Source: Bacteroidia bacterium
GTDB taxonomy: Bacteria > Bacteroidota > Bacteroidia > B-17B0 > Aurantibacillaceae
Length of the DNA: 64,000 nucleotides
Direction of reading: 5' to 3'
Assembly (NCBI GenBank): GCA_016787785.1
Contig: JAEUTO010000010.1
Coordinates: 372,001-436,000, forward strand
Part shown: piece by piece, positions 24,215 through 33,708 of the stretch
How positions within the stretch are numbered: position 1 is the first letter of the stretch
How the letters are laid out: each line of letters begins with the position of its first letter
Made by a program: the position numbers and the translations under genes
The notes under the pieces: generated by a model
Told to the model about the DNA's origin: nothing
Seen by the model: only the letters and a program-made list of their open reading frames with translations
The model's database searches: none

Positions 24215-25375
24215 TTAAAGCGTTCCTCTTAAGGCTTGCTCTCGTTCTATAGATTCGAATAAAGCTTTGAAGTTACCTGCACCAAAACCTTTGGCACCCA
24301 TACGTTGTATCACTTCATAAAAAAGAGTAGGGCGGTCTTCAACAGGTTTGGTGAAGATCTGTAGTAAATAGCCTTCTTCATCTGCATCAACCAAAATAGA
24401 TAATCGTTGAAGCTCTTTAATGTCTTCTTTCATAATATCCATGTGCACTCCTAAACGTCTTGGAATATCATCATAATAAGCTTGTGGCGGTGGTGGTAAA
24501 AATTCAATGCCACGCGCTTTTAATTCTGCAACTGTTTTAATAATATCGTCGGTAGCTAATGCTAAATGTTGCACGCCGGAACCTTCGTAAAAATCAATAT
24601 ATTCTTCTATTTGTGATTTTTTCTTGCCTTCTGCCGGCTCGTTAATTGGGAATTTAATACGACCATTTCCGTTACTCATTACCTTACTCATTAAAGCAGA
24701 ATATTCTGTTGTAATTTGTTTGTCGTCAAAACTTAAAAAATTCACAAAGCCCATCACTTCTTCGTACCATTTAACGGTTGCGTTCATTTGGTTCCAACCC
24801 ACATTACCAACCATATGGTCAATAAATTTTAAACCAACCGGCGCCGGATTGTAATCACTTTTCCATTCTTTAAACCCGGGTAAAAAAGCACCTTTGTAAT
24901 TTTTGCGTTCTACAAACATGTGCACTGTTTCGCCATAAGTGTAAATGCCAGAGCGCACTACTTCGCCCTGTTCATCTTTTTCAACGGTTGGCTCCATAAA
25001 AGGCTTAGCGCCACGTTTAGTTGTTTCTTCAAATGCTTTGCGCGCATCTTCAACCCAAAGCGCAATAACTTTAACGCCATCGCCGTGTTTTTTTACGTGC
25101 TCGCCAATGGGCGAATTGCTGTTTAAAGCTGTTGTTAATACAATGCGGATCTTATCCTGCTTTAAAACATAGGAACAACGGTCTTTTAAACCGGTTTCAA
25201 GCCCCGCATAAGCGTAAGATTGAAAGCCAAATGCTGTTTTGTAAAAGTGTGCAGACTGTTTAGCGTTGCCTACGTAAAATTCCACGTAATCGGTTCCTAA
25301 TAGGGGTAAAAAGTCTTGTGCGCCGTCAAATATTTTTTCTAAACCGTATTCTACGTTCTTTATTTCTTTTGCCAT
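24215..25375 (-). CDS. hpd: 4-hydroxyphenylpyruvate dioxygenase
   Basis: 386 residues, the normal length for the family. It converts 4-hydroxyphenylpyruvate to homogentisate in tyrosine catabolism and acts in the cytoplasm with Fe(II). There are two vicinal-oxygen-chelate domains (about 25-160 and 180-345). The expected iron ligands are His187 in 'FIDHMVGNV', His270 in 'GSGVQHLALATDD' and Glu354 in 'LFYEVIQRMG'. The C-terminal helix 'GFGAGNFKALFESIEREQ' that closes over the active site is complete. No other tyrosine-degradation gene is adjacent. A full promoter (25505-25535) and a strong terminator (24162) show it is transcribed alone. Confidence 0.97.
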   Translation of the reverse strand: MAKEIKNVEYGLEKIFDGAQDFLPLLGTDYVEFYVGNAKQSAHFYKTAFGFQSYAYAGLETGLKDRCSYVLKQDKIRIVLTTALNSNSPIGEHVKKHGDGVKVIALWVEDARKAFEETTKRGAKPFMEPTVEKDEQGEVVRSGIYTYGETVHMFVERKNYKGAFLPGFKEWKSDYNPAPVGLKFIDHMVGNVGWNQMNATVKWYEEVMGFVNFLSFDDKQITTEYSALMSKVMSNGNGRIKFPINEPAEGKKKSQIEEYIDFYEGSGVQHLALATDDIIKTVAELKARGIEFLPPPPQAYYDDIPRRLGVHMDIMKEDIKELQRLSILVDADEEGYLLQIFTKPVEDRPTLFYEVIQRMGAKGFGAGNFKALFESIEREQALRGTL

Positions 25376-25504
25376 TTTAAATGTATTTTACTATTAATGA
25401 AATTGTTAATTTTAAAAAAAATGTAAATTAATTAGGAGTTGTATTCAACTCCACATGGCCATAGAAAGAGCCCTTAATATTTTACGATTTGCCATTTATT
25501 ATCT

Positions 25505-25535
25505 CAAATATAACTATTTTTAAAAAGAGGGCAAA
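25505..25535 (-). promoter_or_regulatory. Bacteroidota-type promoter for hpd
   Basis: Read on the minus strand, TTTG (25535-25532) is separated by exactly 19 bases from TATATTTG (25512-25505). This matches the phylum's -33/-7 consensus TTTG-N19-TAnnTTTG. It predicts a leader of about 120 bases before the hpd ATG at 25375. Confidence 0.65.
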
Positions 25536-25582
25536 TCTAAAAACACTTTAATTAATGATTTTTATCTTAAAATGGGCTATTA

Positions 25583-25996
25583 TTAATTCAATCTGTAAAA
25601 GAAAAAGAAAATAGCGGCTGCTGCCCATTTTTTATCTACATTTTTAAAATACCCGATGGTTGAATAGCTTTGATTTTGAACCGTTCCATCATCTTTTACA
25701 TAACCAATGGTTGAATAACTCTGGTTTTGCACTGTACCATCTTTTTTAATATAACCAATAGTTGAATAGCTTTGATTTTGTACAGTACCATCCTCTTTTA
25801 TATAACCAATGGTTGAATAGCTTTGGTTCTGCACTGTTCCGTCCTTTTTTATGTAACCAATGGTTGAATAACTTTGATTTTGCACCGTGCCGTCTTCCTT
25901 GATATAGCCAACGGTTCCGTAACTGCCGTTTTGCACTGTTTGCGAAAAGCCACTAAATGTTAGAAGAACGATCGTTACTAAAAATAACTTTTTCAT
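25583..25996 (-). CDS. Secreted tandem-repeat protein, '5-fold beta-flower' type
   Basis: 137 residues. A signal peptide (1-19, ending FSQ) is followed by six 17-residue units of the form 'T-V-Q-N-Q-S-Y-S-T-I-G-Y-I-K-K-D-G'. The first is variant (SYGTVGYIKED), and the fifth and sixth end VKDD and FKNV. The C-terminus 'KKWAAAAIFFFFYRLN' is the usual ending of this Bacteroidota family, named for a repeated beta structure. The function is not known. It is 12 bases downstream of... the rimO stop lies at 26009, so this gene follows rimO on the minus strand and may be co-transcribed with it. Confidence 0.75.
   Translation of the reverse strand: MKKLFLVTIVLLTFSGFSQTVQNGSYGTVGYIKEDGTVQNQSYSTIGYIKKDGTVQNQSYSTIGYIKEDGTVQNQSYSTIGYIKKDGTVQNQSYSTIGYVKDDGTVQNQSYSTIGYFKNVDKKWAAAAIFFFFYRLN
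25636..25939 (-). repeat. 51-bp tandem coding repeats
   Basis: About six 51-bp units encode the 17-residue repeats of the beta-flower protein. The copies differ mainly at synonymous positions (for example ACTGTACCATC, ACCGTTCCATC and ACTGTTCCGTC for the same residues). This points to an older array kept by selection on the protein rather than a fresh expansion. Confidence 0.8.
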
Positions 25997-26008
25997 CTTA
26001 TTTCGGTT

Positions 26009-27322
26009 TTAAATTAATTTTCCATAAAGGTCAAAATCGTTGGCCTCAGTAATTTTTACATTTGCAAAATCGCCAATGCGCGCATAAGTGTCGCCTTCTA
26101 CTTTTACCAAAACTTCATTATCTACATCCGGACTATCAAACTCTGTTCTGCCAATAAAATATTCACCTTCTTTTCGGTCAAACAAAACTTTATAGTTAGC
26201 GCCAACTTTTTGTTGATTTAATTTGTAGGATATCTCTTGTTGAACCGCCATTACCGCATCCGCACGTTTACGTTTTATTTTTTCCGAAACATCATCTTTT
26301 AAAAGATGCGCATGTGTATTTTCTTCATGTGAATAGGTAAAGATGCCCAACCGTTCAAATTTGCTTTCTTCAACCCATTTCAACATTTCTTCGTGATCTT
26401 TTTCGGTTTCTCCCGGATAACCGGCAATTAAAGTAGTACGTAAAGCAATACCCGGAACTTTGTCGCGGATCTTATTTACTAGATCGATGGTTTTTTGTTT
26501 TGTAATTCCACGTCGCATACTCGTAAGCATATTATCGCTAATGTGTTGCAAAGGCATGTCTAAATAATTACAAACCGTAGCTTTTGCTTTCATTACATCT
26601 AACACTTCCATAGGAAAACCACTTGGGAAAGCATAGTGCAAACGCAGCCAGTCAATTCCTTCCACATCACTTAATTTATCCACCAGGCTGGCGAGTTCAC
26701 GTTTCTTATAAATATCTAACCCGTAATAAGTAAGATCTTGTGCGATCAACAATAATTCTTTTGTGCCTTTTGCTGCAAGAATTTTAGCACGATTAACCAA
26801 TTCATCTTTTTCAACACTCACATGTTTGCCTCGCATTAAAGGTATAGCACAAAAACTGCAGGGTCTGTCGCAGCCCTCACTAATTTTAAAATAGGCATAA
26901 TGCTGGGGTGTGGTAAGCAAACGCTCGCCAACTAATTCGTGTTTATAATCTGCTTTTAATGTCTTTAATATTTTTGGTAAGTCGCGGGTACCAAAATAGG
27001 CATCCACTTCAGGAATTTCTTTTTCCAGATCTTTTTTATAGCGTTCGCTTAAGCAACCTGTTACGTAAACTTTTTCAACCGCACCTTCTTTTTTTGCTTC
27101 TACATAACGCAAAATAGTATCAATACTTTCTTGTTTTGCATTATCAACAAAGCCGCAAGTATTAATAATTACAATTTGGTGATCATCGCTTGTTCCTTCA
27201 TGCTCAACGTCAAACTTATTGGCTTTTAGCTGCCCCATCAGTACTTCGCTATCAACAAGATTTTTGCTGCAGCCCAGCGTTACTACGTTTACTTTGTTCT
27301 TTTTTAAAGTTTTAGTTTTCAT
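26009..27322 (-). CDS. rimO: Ribosomal protein S12 methylthiotransferase
   Basis: 437 residues. This radical-SAM enzyme adds a methylthio group to a conserved aspartate of ribosomal protein S12. The N-terminal UPF0004 domain has three cluster cysteines (Cys18 in 'TLGCSKNLVDSE', Cys56 in 'INTCGFVD', Cys90 in 'VTGCLSERY'). The radical-SAM motif is 'CDRPCSFC' (Cys151, Cys155, Cys158) followed by 'AIPLMRG'. The C-terminal TRAM domain (~370-437) contains 'FIGRTEFDSPDVDNEVLV', the signature that separates RimO from MiaB. All parts are intact. It lies upstream of the beta-flower gene by 12 bases and is divergent from the kinase gene at 27448. Confidence 0.97.
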   Translation of the reverse strand: MKTKTLKKNKVNVVTLGCSKNLVDSEVLMGQLKANKFDVEHEGTSDDHQIVIINTCGFVDNAKQESIDTILRYVEAKKEGAVEKVYVTGCLSERYKKDLEKEIPEVDAYFGTRDLPKILKTLKADYKHELVGERLLTTPQHYAYFKISEGCDRPCSFCAIPLMRGKHVSVEKDELVNRAKILAAKGTKELLLIAQDLTYYGLDIYKKRELASLVDKLSDVEGIDWLRLHYAFPSGFPMEVLDVMKAKATVCNYLDMPLQHISDNMLTSMRRGITKQKTIDLVNKIRDKVPGIALRTTLIAGYPGETEKDHEEMLKWVEESKFERLGIFTYSHEENTHAHLLKDDVSEKIKRKRADAVMAVQQEISYKLNQQKVGANYKVLFDRKEGEYFIGRTEFDSPDVDNEVLVKVEGDTYARIGDFANVKITEANDFDLYGKLI

Positions 27323-27447
27323 TACGGGTGCAAGATACCAAAAATAAGGCTATTTAGCAGCCCTATGTAAGCCTATTTTCTTAAAAAACCCTTAATTTAA
27401 AGGGGTTCTTTTACGAATATTTTTTACATTTAGAGACTCAACAACGC

Positions 27448-29421
27448 ATGAACATCCTAATTGAAAGAAAGACACAAAAACGTGTAGTAGCGGCAATGAT
27501 AACTTTTTGTCTCTTTTTTGCTTTACCTGTTTTTACTCAAAATGGTATTGACTCGCTTTTAGGGGTACTCGCAAAGTCTAAAGAAGATAGCAATAAAGTA
27601 AAACTCTTGAACGAGTTATCCAATGCCTATTTTAATACAGATGATGCAAAAACAAGGCAATATAACACAGAAGCCATTCATTTAGCAAGAAAGGTTAAAT
27701 TTCTTAATGGTGAAGCAAAGGCCATTAATAACCTTGGTGTTATTATTCAAAAAAGTGGAAATTACGATTCTGCCCTTGTTTTGCAAAAGCAAGCGCTTGC
27801 CATTTATACAAAAATAAATTCCCTAAAAGGTATTGCAAAAACGAATAGTGATATCTGCATTATTTATTGGCGTAAAGCTGATTATGTAACAGCCCTGGAT
27901 TACCAGCTAAAAGCACTACGCGTTTACGAGCAGTTAAAAGAAGATAAAGGCCTTTCATATTGCTATAACATGATCGGCATTATATACAGAAATTTAAAAA
28001 AAGATAACGAGGCCATTAGTTATTATTTAAAGGCCATTGCAATAAGAAAAAAAATAAACGATGAACGTGGTTTAGCCGCTTCTTACCAAAATATTGGAAA
28101 CATTTATAAAAGTAGGTTAATGGAAGATACCGCAATGATGTATTATTCAAATTCGGTAGCCCTGCATAAAAAGTTTAATAATAAGAACGCAGAATCTATG
28201 GTTATTTCCAGCATGGGCGATCTTAAATATGAATTTAAAAAGTATGCCGAAGCAAAAAAATATTACTTATTGGCAATGGAAGTAAACAAGAATGCCATTG
28301 ATTCGAATATTTTAGCAACCATGTATATTAATATAGGGAATGTTAATTGCAGGTTAAAAGATTTTAAAAATGGCGAAGCAGATATAACAAAGGGACTTAA
28401 CATGCTGCATAAGCTTGGAGATAAAGAAGGCGTTATGTCGGCCTACGAAATGCTCGCTTTTTCTTACCAGGAACAAAAGAACTTTGAGAAGGCTTTAGAA
28501 AGTTATCATGCTTATATTTTGATGAAAGACAGCATCATGAGCAATAAAGAAAAAGAAGAGATTGCTGAGTTGCAGACACGCTATGAAGTTGAGAAAAAGG
28601 ATCTGCAATTGGGGAAGAATAAAGCAGAATTAGAAGCTAAGGAGAAACAAAATTTTATAAAGAACATCATCATTGTATCCATTATACTGTTAATATTTTT
28701 GGTGATCATTATTGCTGTTATCACTTTCCGTAAAAAACGAGTTGAACAAAAGGCTGAGTTGGATGCCGAAATTGCAGCTCAGAAAGAAATACGTATTAAA
28801 TCTATCATTGAAGCCGAAGAAAAAGAACGTCGCCGTATTGCGCAAGACTTGCATGATGGTGTTGGCCAGATATTGTCTGCAGCTAAATTAAATCTAAGCG
28901 GAATTGAAGGGCAAATAAAGCTAGAAAATCCGGAACAAAAAGAAGCTTTTAAAAATGCAATGGATCTTATAGATGATTCTGTAAAGGAAGTGCGGGCTGT
29001 TTCGCATAATATGATGCCAAACACGCTAATAAAATTAGGATTAGCGAGTGCAATAAGGGAGTTTATCACTAAAATAGGTAATGTTCCAAATCTGAAGATC
29101 GACCTTGAGATAGTTGGATTAGATAAACGTATTGATGAGAACACAGAAACTGTGCTTTACCGGGTCATACAGGAAATAGTGGCAAACATCATTAAACACG
29201 CTAAAGCAACAGAAATTAGTTTACAGTTGATCAAACATGAAAAAGAACTTTCAATAATTGTAGAAGATAATGGTGTTGGTTTTGATACATCAAAAATTAA
29301 TTCTTTTGAAGGGATAGGCTTAAAGAATATAATTTCAAGAATTGAATTTATAAATGGATCAGTACATTTTGATTCAACTATTAATCGTGGAACAACTGTA
29401 GTGATAGAAGTAAAAGCGTGA
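27448..29421 (+). CDS. TPR-containing NarL-type sensor histidine kinase
   Basis: 657 residues. A signal peptide (to about residue 31) precedes TPR repeats over ~35-380 (several 'A-L-x-Y-x-x-x-A-L-x-x-Y/x-K' pairs), a coiled coil and one transmembrane segment near 407-428. The kinase is of the HisKA_3 class, with His469 in 'RRRIAQDLHDGVGQ'. The ATPase domain has N box 'VIQEIVANIIKHA' and G box 'VEDNGVGFD'. Such kinases normally pair with a NarL/LuxR-type regulator, but none is adjacent, so the partner must be elsewhere. Instead, the stop overlaps the start of a potassium-channel gene (TGATG), implying joint translation and perhaps a shared stimulus. Confidence 0.92.
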   Translation: MNILIERKTQKRVVAAMITFCLFFALPVFTQNGIDSLLGVLAKSKEDSNKVKLLNELSNAYFNTDDAKTRQYNTEAIHLARKVKFLNGEAKAINNLGVIIQKSGNYDSALVLQKQALAIYTKINSLKGIAKTNSDICIIYWRKADYVTALDYQLKALRVYEQLKEDKGLSYCYNMIGIIYRNLKKDNEAISYYLKAIAIRKKINDERGLAASYQNIGNIYKSRLMEDTAMMYYSNSVALHKKFNNKNAESMVISSMGDLKYEFKKYAEAKKYYLLAMEVNKNAIDSNILATMYINIGNVNCRLKDFKNGEADITKGLNMLHKLGDKEGVMSAYEMLAFSYQEQKNFEKALESYHAYILMKDSIMSNKEKEEIAELQTRYEVEKKDLQLGKNKAELEAKEKQNFIKNIIIVSIILLIFLVIIIAVITFRKKRVEQKAELDAEIAAQKEIRIKSIIEAEEKERRRIAQDLHDGVGQILSAAKLNLSGIEGQIKLENPEQKEAFKNAMDLIDDSVKEVRAVSHNMMPNTLIKLGLASAIREFITKIGNVPNLKIDLEIVGLDKRIDENTETVLYRVIQEIVANIIKHAKATEISLQLIKHEKELSIIVEDNGVGFDTSKINSFEGIGLKNIISRIEFINGSVHFDSTINRGTTVVIEVKA

Positions 29422-30434
29422 TGAAATTCGTCAAAGAATACTATAGATTTATGATACCGCTTTTTTTGCTGGTATTATTGATCATTATTGGTACCATCGG
29501 TTATGTTGTTATTGATGGTTATACATGGTTTAATGCGTTTTATATGACCATTATAACCGTTGCTACTGTTGGCTATGGCGAAGTAGAGCCACTATCAGTT
29601 GCTGGGAAGGTATTTACTTCCTTTTTAATTATAACAAGTTTTATTACATTTGCTTATGCTGTTTCATCCATTACAAAATTTATAGTGGATGGCGAGCTAA
29701 ACTCATTCTTTAAACACAAACGCTTGAACTCTGCTGTCGAAAAATTAACCGATCATGTAATTATCTGCGGATATGGCCGTAATGGTAAGCAGGCTGCGCA
29801 GATCCTAAAAAAACACGATAAGCGTTTTGTTGTGATTGAAGATGATCAAAGAGTAACCTCCAATATAAATCACAGATTTTCAGATCTGGTCTTAAATGGT
29901 GACGCAACGCAAGATGAAGTGCTTTTAAAGGCCGGCATTATGAAGGCAAAAGCATTAATAACAACACTACCTACGGATGCCGCCAATGTATTTATAGTAT
30001 TAACAGCGCGCAATTTAAACCCAAAATTAACCATCATATCGCGTGCAAGTGATGATGGTAGTGATGCTAAGTTAAAGATAGCAGGCGCCACAAATGTTAT
30101 AATGCCTGATAAAGTTGGAGGGGCCCATATGGCCAGTTTGGTGATGAAGCCCGATGTAATGGAATTTCTCGATCTTATCACTGCTCAAAGTGCCGATAGT
30201 ATTAATCTGGAAGAGATATCTTTTGACTCTATTTCAGATTCTTTAAAAAATAAAACATTGAAAGATCTTGAGATAAGAAATAAAAGTGGTGCAAATATTA
30301 TTGGCTTCAAAACGGTTTTAGGCGAATATATCGTTAACCCAAGTGCTGACACTGAAATCATTCCACAATCAAAGATCTTTGTGTTAGGATCGCCTGATCA
30401 AATAAAAAAATTAAAAGAAATTCTGGTCGACTAA
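29421..30434 (+). CDS. Potassium channel with RCK (TrkA-N/TrkA-C) domains
   Basis: 337 residues from the ATG at 29421 (a GTG at 29418 is also in frame). Two transmembrane helices (~10-30 and ~62-82) flank a pore loop with the K+ selectivity filter 'TVGYGE' at residues 49-54. A TrkA-N Rossmann domain follows (~105-225, 'HVIICGYGRNGKQAAQIL' nucleotide-binding motif, 'VVIEDDQ'), then a TrkA-C domain (~250-337). This is the MthK/Kch-type layout, opening in response to a nucleotide or ion ligand. It is translationally coupled to the sensor kinase upstream, and its 3' end overlaps the convergent priA by four bases. Confidence 0.93.
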   Translation: MKFVKEYYRFMIPLFLLVLLIIIGTIGYVVIDGYTWFNAFYMTIITVATVGYGEVEPLSVAGKVFTSFLIITSFITFAYAVSSITKFIVDGELNSFFKHKRLNSAVEKLTDHVIICGYGRNGKQAAQILKKHDKRFVVIEDDQRVTSNINHRFSDLVLNGDATQDEVLLKAGIMKAKALITTLPTDAANVFIVLTARNLNPKLTIISRASDDGSDAKLKIAGATNVIMPDKVGGAHMASLVMKPDVMEFLDLITAQSADSINLEEISFDSISDSLKNKTLKDLEIRNKSGANIIGFKTVLGEYIVNPSADTEIIPQSKIFVLGSPDQIKKLKEILVD

Positions 30435-32974
30435 ACCGGATCAACATCAACTGCTACTTTGTAACGCCAATCTTTAAATGTATTCTGCAAATTATCTAAT
30501 GCTGTATAAATTATTTGTCGAGTTGAAAGTGCCGTTTCTTTTTTAGAAGTTTTAATTAAAATGCGTTTATAATATTGGTTCTTGATCCTTGATATTAAAG
30601 GAAATTCTGGGCCCAATAGATTTTCGTTAAAAGTTGGTTTTAACAACATAAACAACTCATTAGCTAAATGATTTACTTCGTTAACATCTTTTGAGATGAT
30701 ATTTATTTCGAATAAACGGGAGAAAGGCGGGTAATTGTATTGCGATCTTTCGGCCAAAGTATCTGCTAAAAAATTCTTTATTTTATTTTCAGAGATGTAG
30801 TTGATAACGTGATGCTGTGGTTGCGTTGTTTGAATAAATACTTTGCCCTTATCGCTGCTTCTACCGGCGCGGCCTTTAACTTGTGTTATTAATTGAAAAG
30901 CTTTCTCAAACGAGCGGAAATCAGGGAAATTTAAAATTGAATCGGCATTTAAAACGCCTACCACATTTACGTTGTTAAAATCAAGTCCTTTGGTTACCAT
31001 TTGTGTGCCAATGAGAATATCAATATTGCCGCTTTCAAAATCATCAATAATTTGTTTGTAGGCATATTTACTGCGGGTGCTGTCAAGGTCCATGCGTGCA
31101 ATTTTTGCATTTGGAAAGAGCACTTCAATATCCTCTTCAATTTTTTCGGTACCCATTCCTTTATAAATAAGATTATTGCTGCCACAGGCAGTACAGGTTT
31201 TTGGCGGCGCAATGGAATAGCCGCAATAATGGCAGGTTAATTTTTGCGAATGTTTATGATAGATCAACGATACATCGCATTGTACACAGTGTGGTACGTG
31301 GCCACATTGTTTACATTCTGTATAAGGTGCAAATCCACGGCGGTTCTGAAATAAAATAACCTGTTGTTTTTTTGAAAGCGCATTTTCAATGGCCTTAAAT
31401 AAAGGTGGTGTTAAACAAGCCTTCATTTGATTCGACTTCTCAAAAAAGTTGATGTCGCAAACTTCAATATTAGTGCCACCACTTTCTACGTACTGATTAT
31501 TTAATTCAACCAAAGTATATTTTGATTGCTCGCAATTATAATAACTCTCTACTGATGGCGTAGCGCTTCCTAAAAGCACAGAAGCTTTGTGCAGGGTAGC
31601 TAAATATAAAGCAGAATCTCTTGCATGATAGCGCGGAGAAGGATCATGTTGTTTAAAAGAATTATCATGTTCTTCATCAACAATAATTAAACCTAAATTA
31701 TTAAAGGGTAAAAATAAACATGAACGCGCGCCTAATATGATTTTGTAGTTGTGTTTTTCACTCGATATTTCTTGTTTCGGGTTTTTAATTTCGGGTTCTG
31801 TGTTTGTTAAGTCGCTTGCTCCCTGGTGTAAAACGTTGTTCCATATCTCCACGCGTTCATTCTCGCTAAACCGGGAGTGATAAACTCCAACTATCTCTCC
31901 AAACACGGCGCGTAAACGGGTAATTAATTGGGTTGTTAATGCAATTTCGGGAATTAAGAAAAGCACCTGCTTACCTTGTTTTAAAGTATCTTTTATGAGT
32001 TGAATGTAGATCTCTGTTTTACCACTACCGGTAACACCGTGTAATAGAACCGGTTTATTTGCTTTAAACCCTTCTTTGGTTTTTTCGTAAGCAACTTGTT
32101 GTTGTTTGCTTAATGCTTTTATTACGCTACTACTTTTTTCAAATAGCAACCTGCCAACTTCAAATTGGTCTTCAGTAAAAACATCTTTTTTTACTAAGGC
32201 CGTAATAGATGCAGTCTCAACTTTTTTAAGCAATTCAGATTTCTTTATCCAACCATTCAAACTGTGCTCTTTGTTTTTTTGTAATTGTAAAAAGCAAAGT
32301 AAAGCTTCTGCCTGTTTAAATGCTTTTTTTTCGAGTTGATCTAATGTGTCTCTTAAGAAATTTTCGTTTGTATATTTTTCATTTAGACGAATGAAAGATT
32401 GCAGTTTTGGCTTGTATTTGTCTTTTACATCTTCGTAAACAACAATTGCATTTTTTTTAAGCAACGCATTAATAATGCCTTGAACGGATTTTAGTTTTAG
32501 TAATTTTGCTACATCATCAAAACTTAAATTTTGACTCGCATGCAACGTATCAATTAATAAGTGTTCTTTTTCTGCGAAATAAGAATGCTCAATTTCTTCA
32601 AAATTAAACTCCGGATTTATTTGTATGTGCGAGGTGCTGCTCAGTTTTAAACCAGATGGTAACGCAGCATTCATAACATCGCCCGGGTTAGCGCAGTAAT
32701 AAAAAGCTATCCAGTCCCAAAATTTTAATTGCGTTTCATTTACAATGGGATGATCATCTAAAATGGCATTAATGTATTTTGCCTGGTAGTGTGTGGGTGC
32801 AACCGTATGGATCTTGTATATAATGCCTGTATAGATCTTTGTTTTGCCAAACTGCACTAAAACCCTTTTGCCTATCTCTACAGATGTATTTAATTCTTTT
32901 GGAACCCTGTAAGTGTATTTATTGGGTACACCTAAAGGAACAATAACATCTGCAAAGAGGGTTTCGTTTTGCAT
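30431..32974 (-). CDS. priA: Primosomal replication restart helicase PriA
   Basis: 847 residues, on the long side for the family. It reloads the replisome at stalled forks as a 3'-5' helicase. The N-terminal 3'BD region (1-110) precedes Walker A 'GVTGSGKT' at 313-320 and the DEAH-like motif 'DEEHD' at 433-437, with an inserted Lys/Glu-rich stretch at ~385-408 just before it. The zinc-binding cysteines are complete: 'CKQCGHVPHCVQC', 'CHYC' and 'CTAC'. The helicase C-terminal half includes 'GTQMVTKGLDFNNV' and 'QVKGRAGR'. The stop overlaps the convergent channel gene, and the start overlaps the stop of the ZIP gene by one base, indicating an operon with the ZIP and methyltransferase genes. Confidence 0.97.
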   Translation of the reverse strand: MQNETLFADVIVPLGVPNKYTYRVPKELNTSVEIGKRVLVQFGKTKIYTGIIYKIHTVAPTHYQAKYINAILDDHPIVNETQLKFWDWIAFYYCANPGDVMNAALPSGLKLSSTSHIQINPEFNFEEIEHSYFAEKEHLLIDTLHASQNLSFDDVAKLLKLKSVQGIINALLKKNAIVVYEDVKDKYKPKLQSFIRLNEKYTNENFLRDTLDQLEKKAFKQAEALLCFLQLQKNKEHSLNGWIKKSELLKKVETASITALVKKDVFTEDQFEVGRLLFEKSSSVIKALSKQQQVAYEKTKEGFKANKPVLLHGVTGSGKTEIYIQLIKDTLKQGKQVLFLIPEIALTTQLITRLRAVFGEIVGVYHSRFSENERVEIWNNVLHQGASDLTNTEPEIKNPKQEISSEKHNYKIILGARSCLFLPFNNLGLIIVDEEHDNSFKQHDPSPRYHARDSALYLATLHKASVLLGSATPSVESYYNCEQSKYTLVELNNQYVESGGTNIEVCDINFFEKSNQMKACLTPPLFKAIENALSKKQQVILFQNRRGFAPYTECKQCGHVPHCVQCDVSLIYHKHSQKLTCHYCGYSIAPPKTCTACGSNNLIYKGMGTEKIEEDIEVLFPNAKIARMDLDSTRSKYAYKQIIDDFESGNIDILIGTQMVTKGLDFNNVNVVGVLNADSILNFPDFRSFEKAFQLITQVKGRAGRSSDKGKVFIQTTQPQHHVINYISENKIKNFLADTLAERSQYNYPPFSRLFEINIISKDVNEVNHLANELFMLLKPTFNENLLGPEFPLISRIKNQYYKRILIKTSKKETALSTRQIIYTALDNLQNTFKDWRYKVAVDVDPV

Positions 32975-33705
32975 TAACTGATCAAATAAGCTAAGATTAT
33001 TCCTCCGGCCATCATCAGTACTTTTGTTTTATTGTATTTATGATGTTCGCTTGTTTCAAATAAAATGGCTGTAGAAATATGTAAGAAAATACCAATTACC
33101 ATTGCAAAAGCAATTTGACTGTAGGTTTGGTAATTGTTGAGGCCAAATGTTTGTAGAACGTAACTGCTCAAATAACCTAAAGGTGTCATAATCGAAAATA
33201 ATAATAGCAGCAGCCATTTTTTCGAGTTTTTTGATTCATGTTCTTTTAATAGAGAAACAAAAGCAATTGTAATAGGAATATTGTGCAGTGCCAAACCTAA
33301 TATCAACTGATTGTTAATGGTAGAAGTATTATCGGCATTTAGATTATAAATTGGTAAACCTTCTAAATACGAGTGAAGTAACAAGCCAATAATTATTCCT
33401 TTTGGTAAATGGTTCTTGCATTCGCTGCTGTGCAAGTGCACATGACCATGTTCTATACCTGTGCTAAACGTATCTATTAATAACTGTATGCAAAAGCCAA
33501 GCACAATAAATAAACCCATTTGTTTTACATTGCCTAACTCAAAGGCTTCGGGCAACAGATGAATGATGCACAGGGCAAATAAATAAGCGGCACTAAAAGC
33601 TAACAGTAAGCGTAAATTTACCTGATTGATCTTTATTTGCAGCGCAATGCCACCCGCAAGCAGAATGGGAGCAATTAAACAAAATATGGATAGAAATGGA
33701 TTCAA
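32974..33705 (-). CDS. ZIP-family metal transporter
   Basis: 243 residues with about eight hydrophobic segments. It probably moves Zn2+ or other divalent metals into the cytoplasm. The TM4 metal-site motif 'HSYLEG' (His111, Glu115) is present, preceded by a His-rich loop ('GIEHGHVHLHS', ~83-93), as is usual in ZIP proteins. In TM5 the expected 'H-x-x-P-E-G' reads 'HNIPIT' (His141), so the second acidic metal ligand is missing; this may change metal preference or rate. It is encoded between a methyltransferase (three-base gap) and priA (one-base overlap) on the same strand. Confidence 0.85.
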   Translation of the reverse strand: MNPFLSIFCLIAPILLAGGIALQIKINQVNLRLLLAFSAAYLFALCIIHLLPEAFELGNVKQMGLFIVLGFCIQLLIDTFSTGIEHGHVHLHSSECKNHLPKGIIIGLLLHSYLEGLPIYNLNADNTSTINNQLILGLALHNIPITIAFVSLLKEHESKNSKKWLLLLLFSIMTPLGYLSSYVLQTFGLNNYQTYSQIAFAMVIGIFLHISTAILFETSEHHKYNKTKVLMMAGGIILAYLIS

Positions 33706-33708
33706 ATC

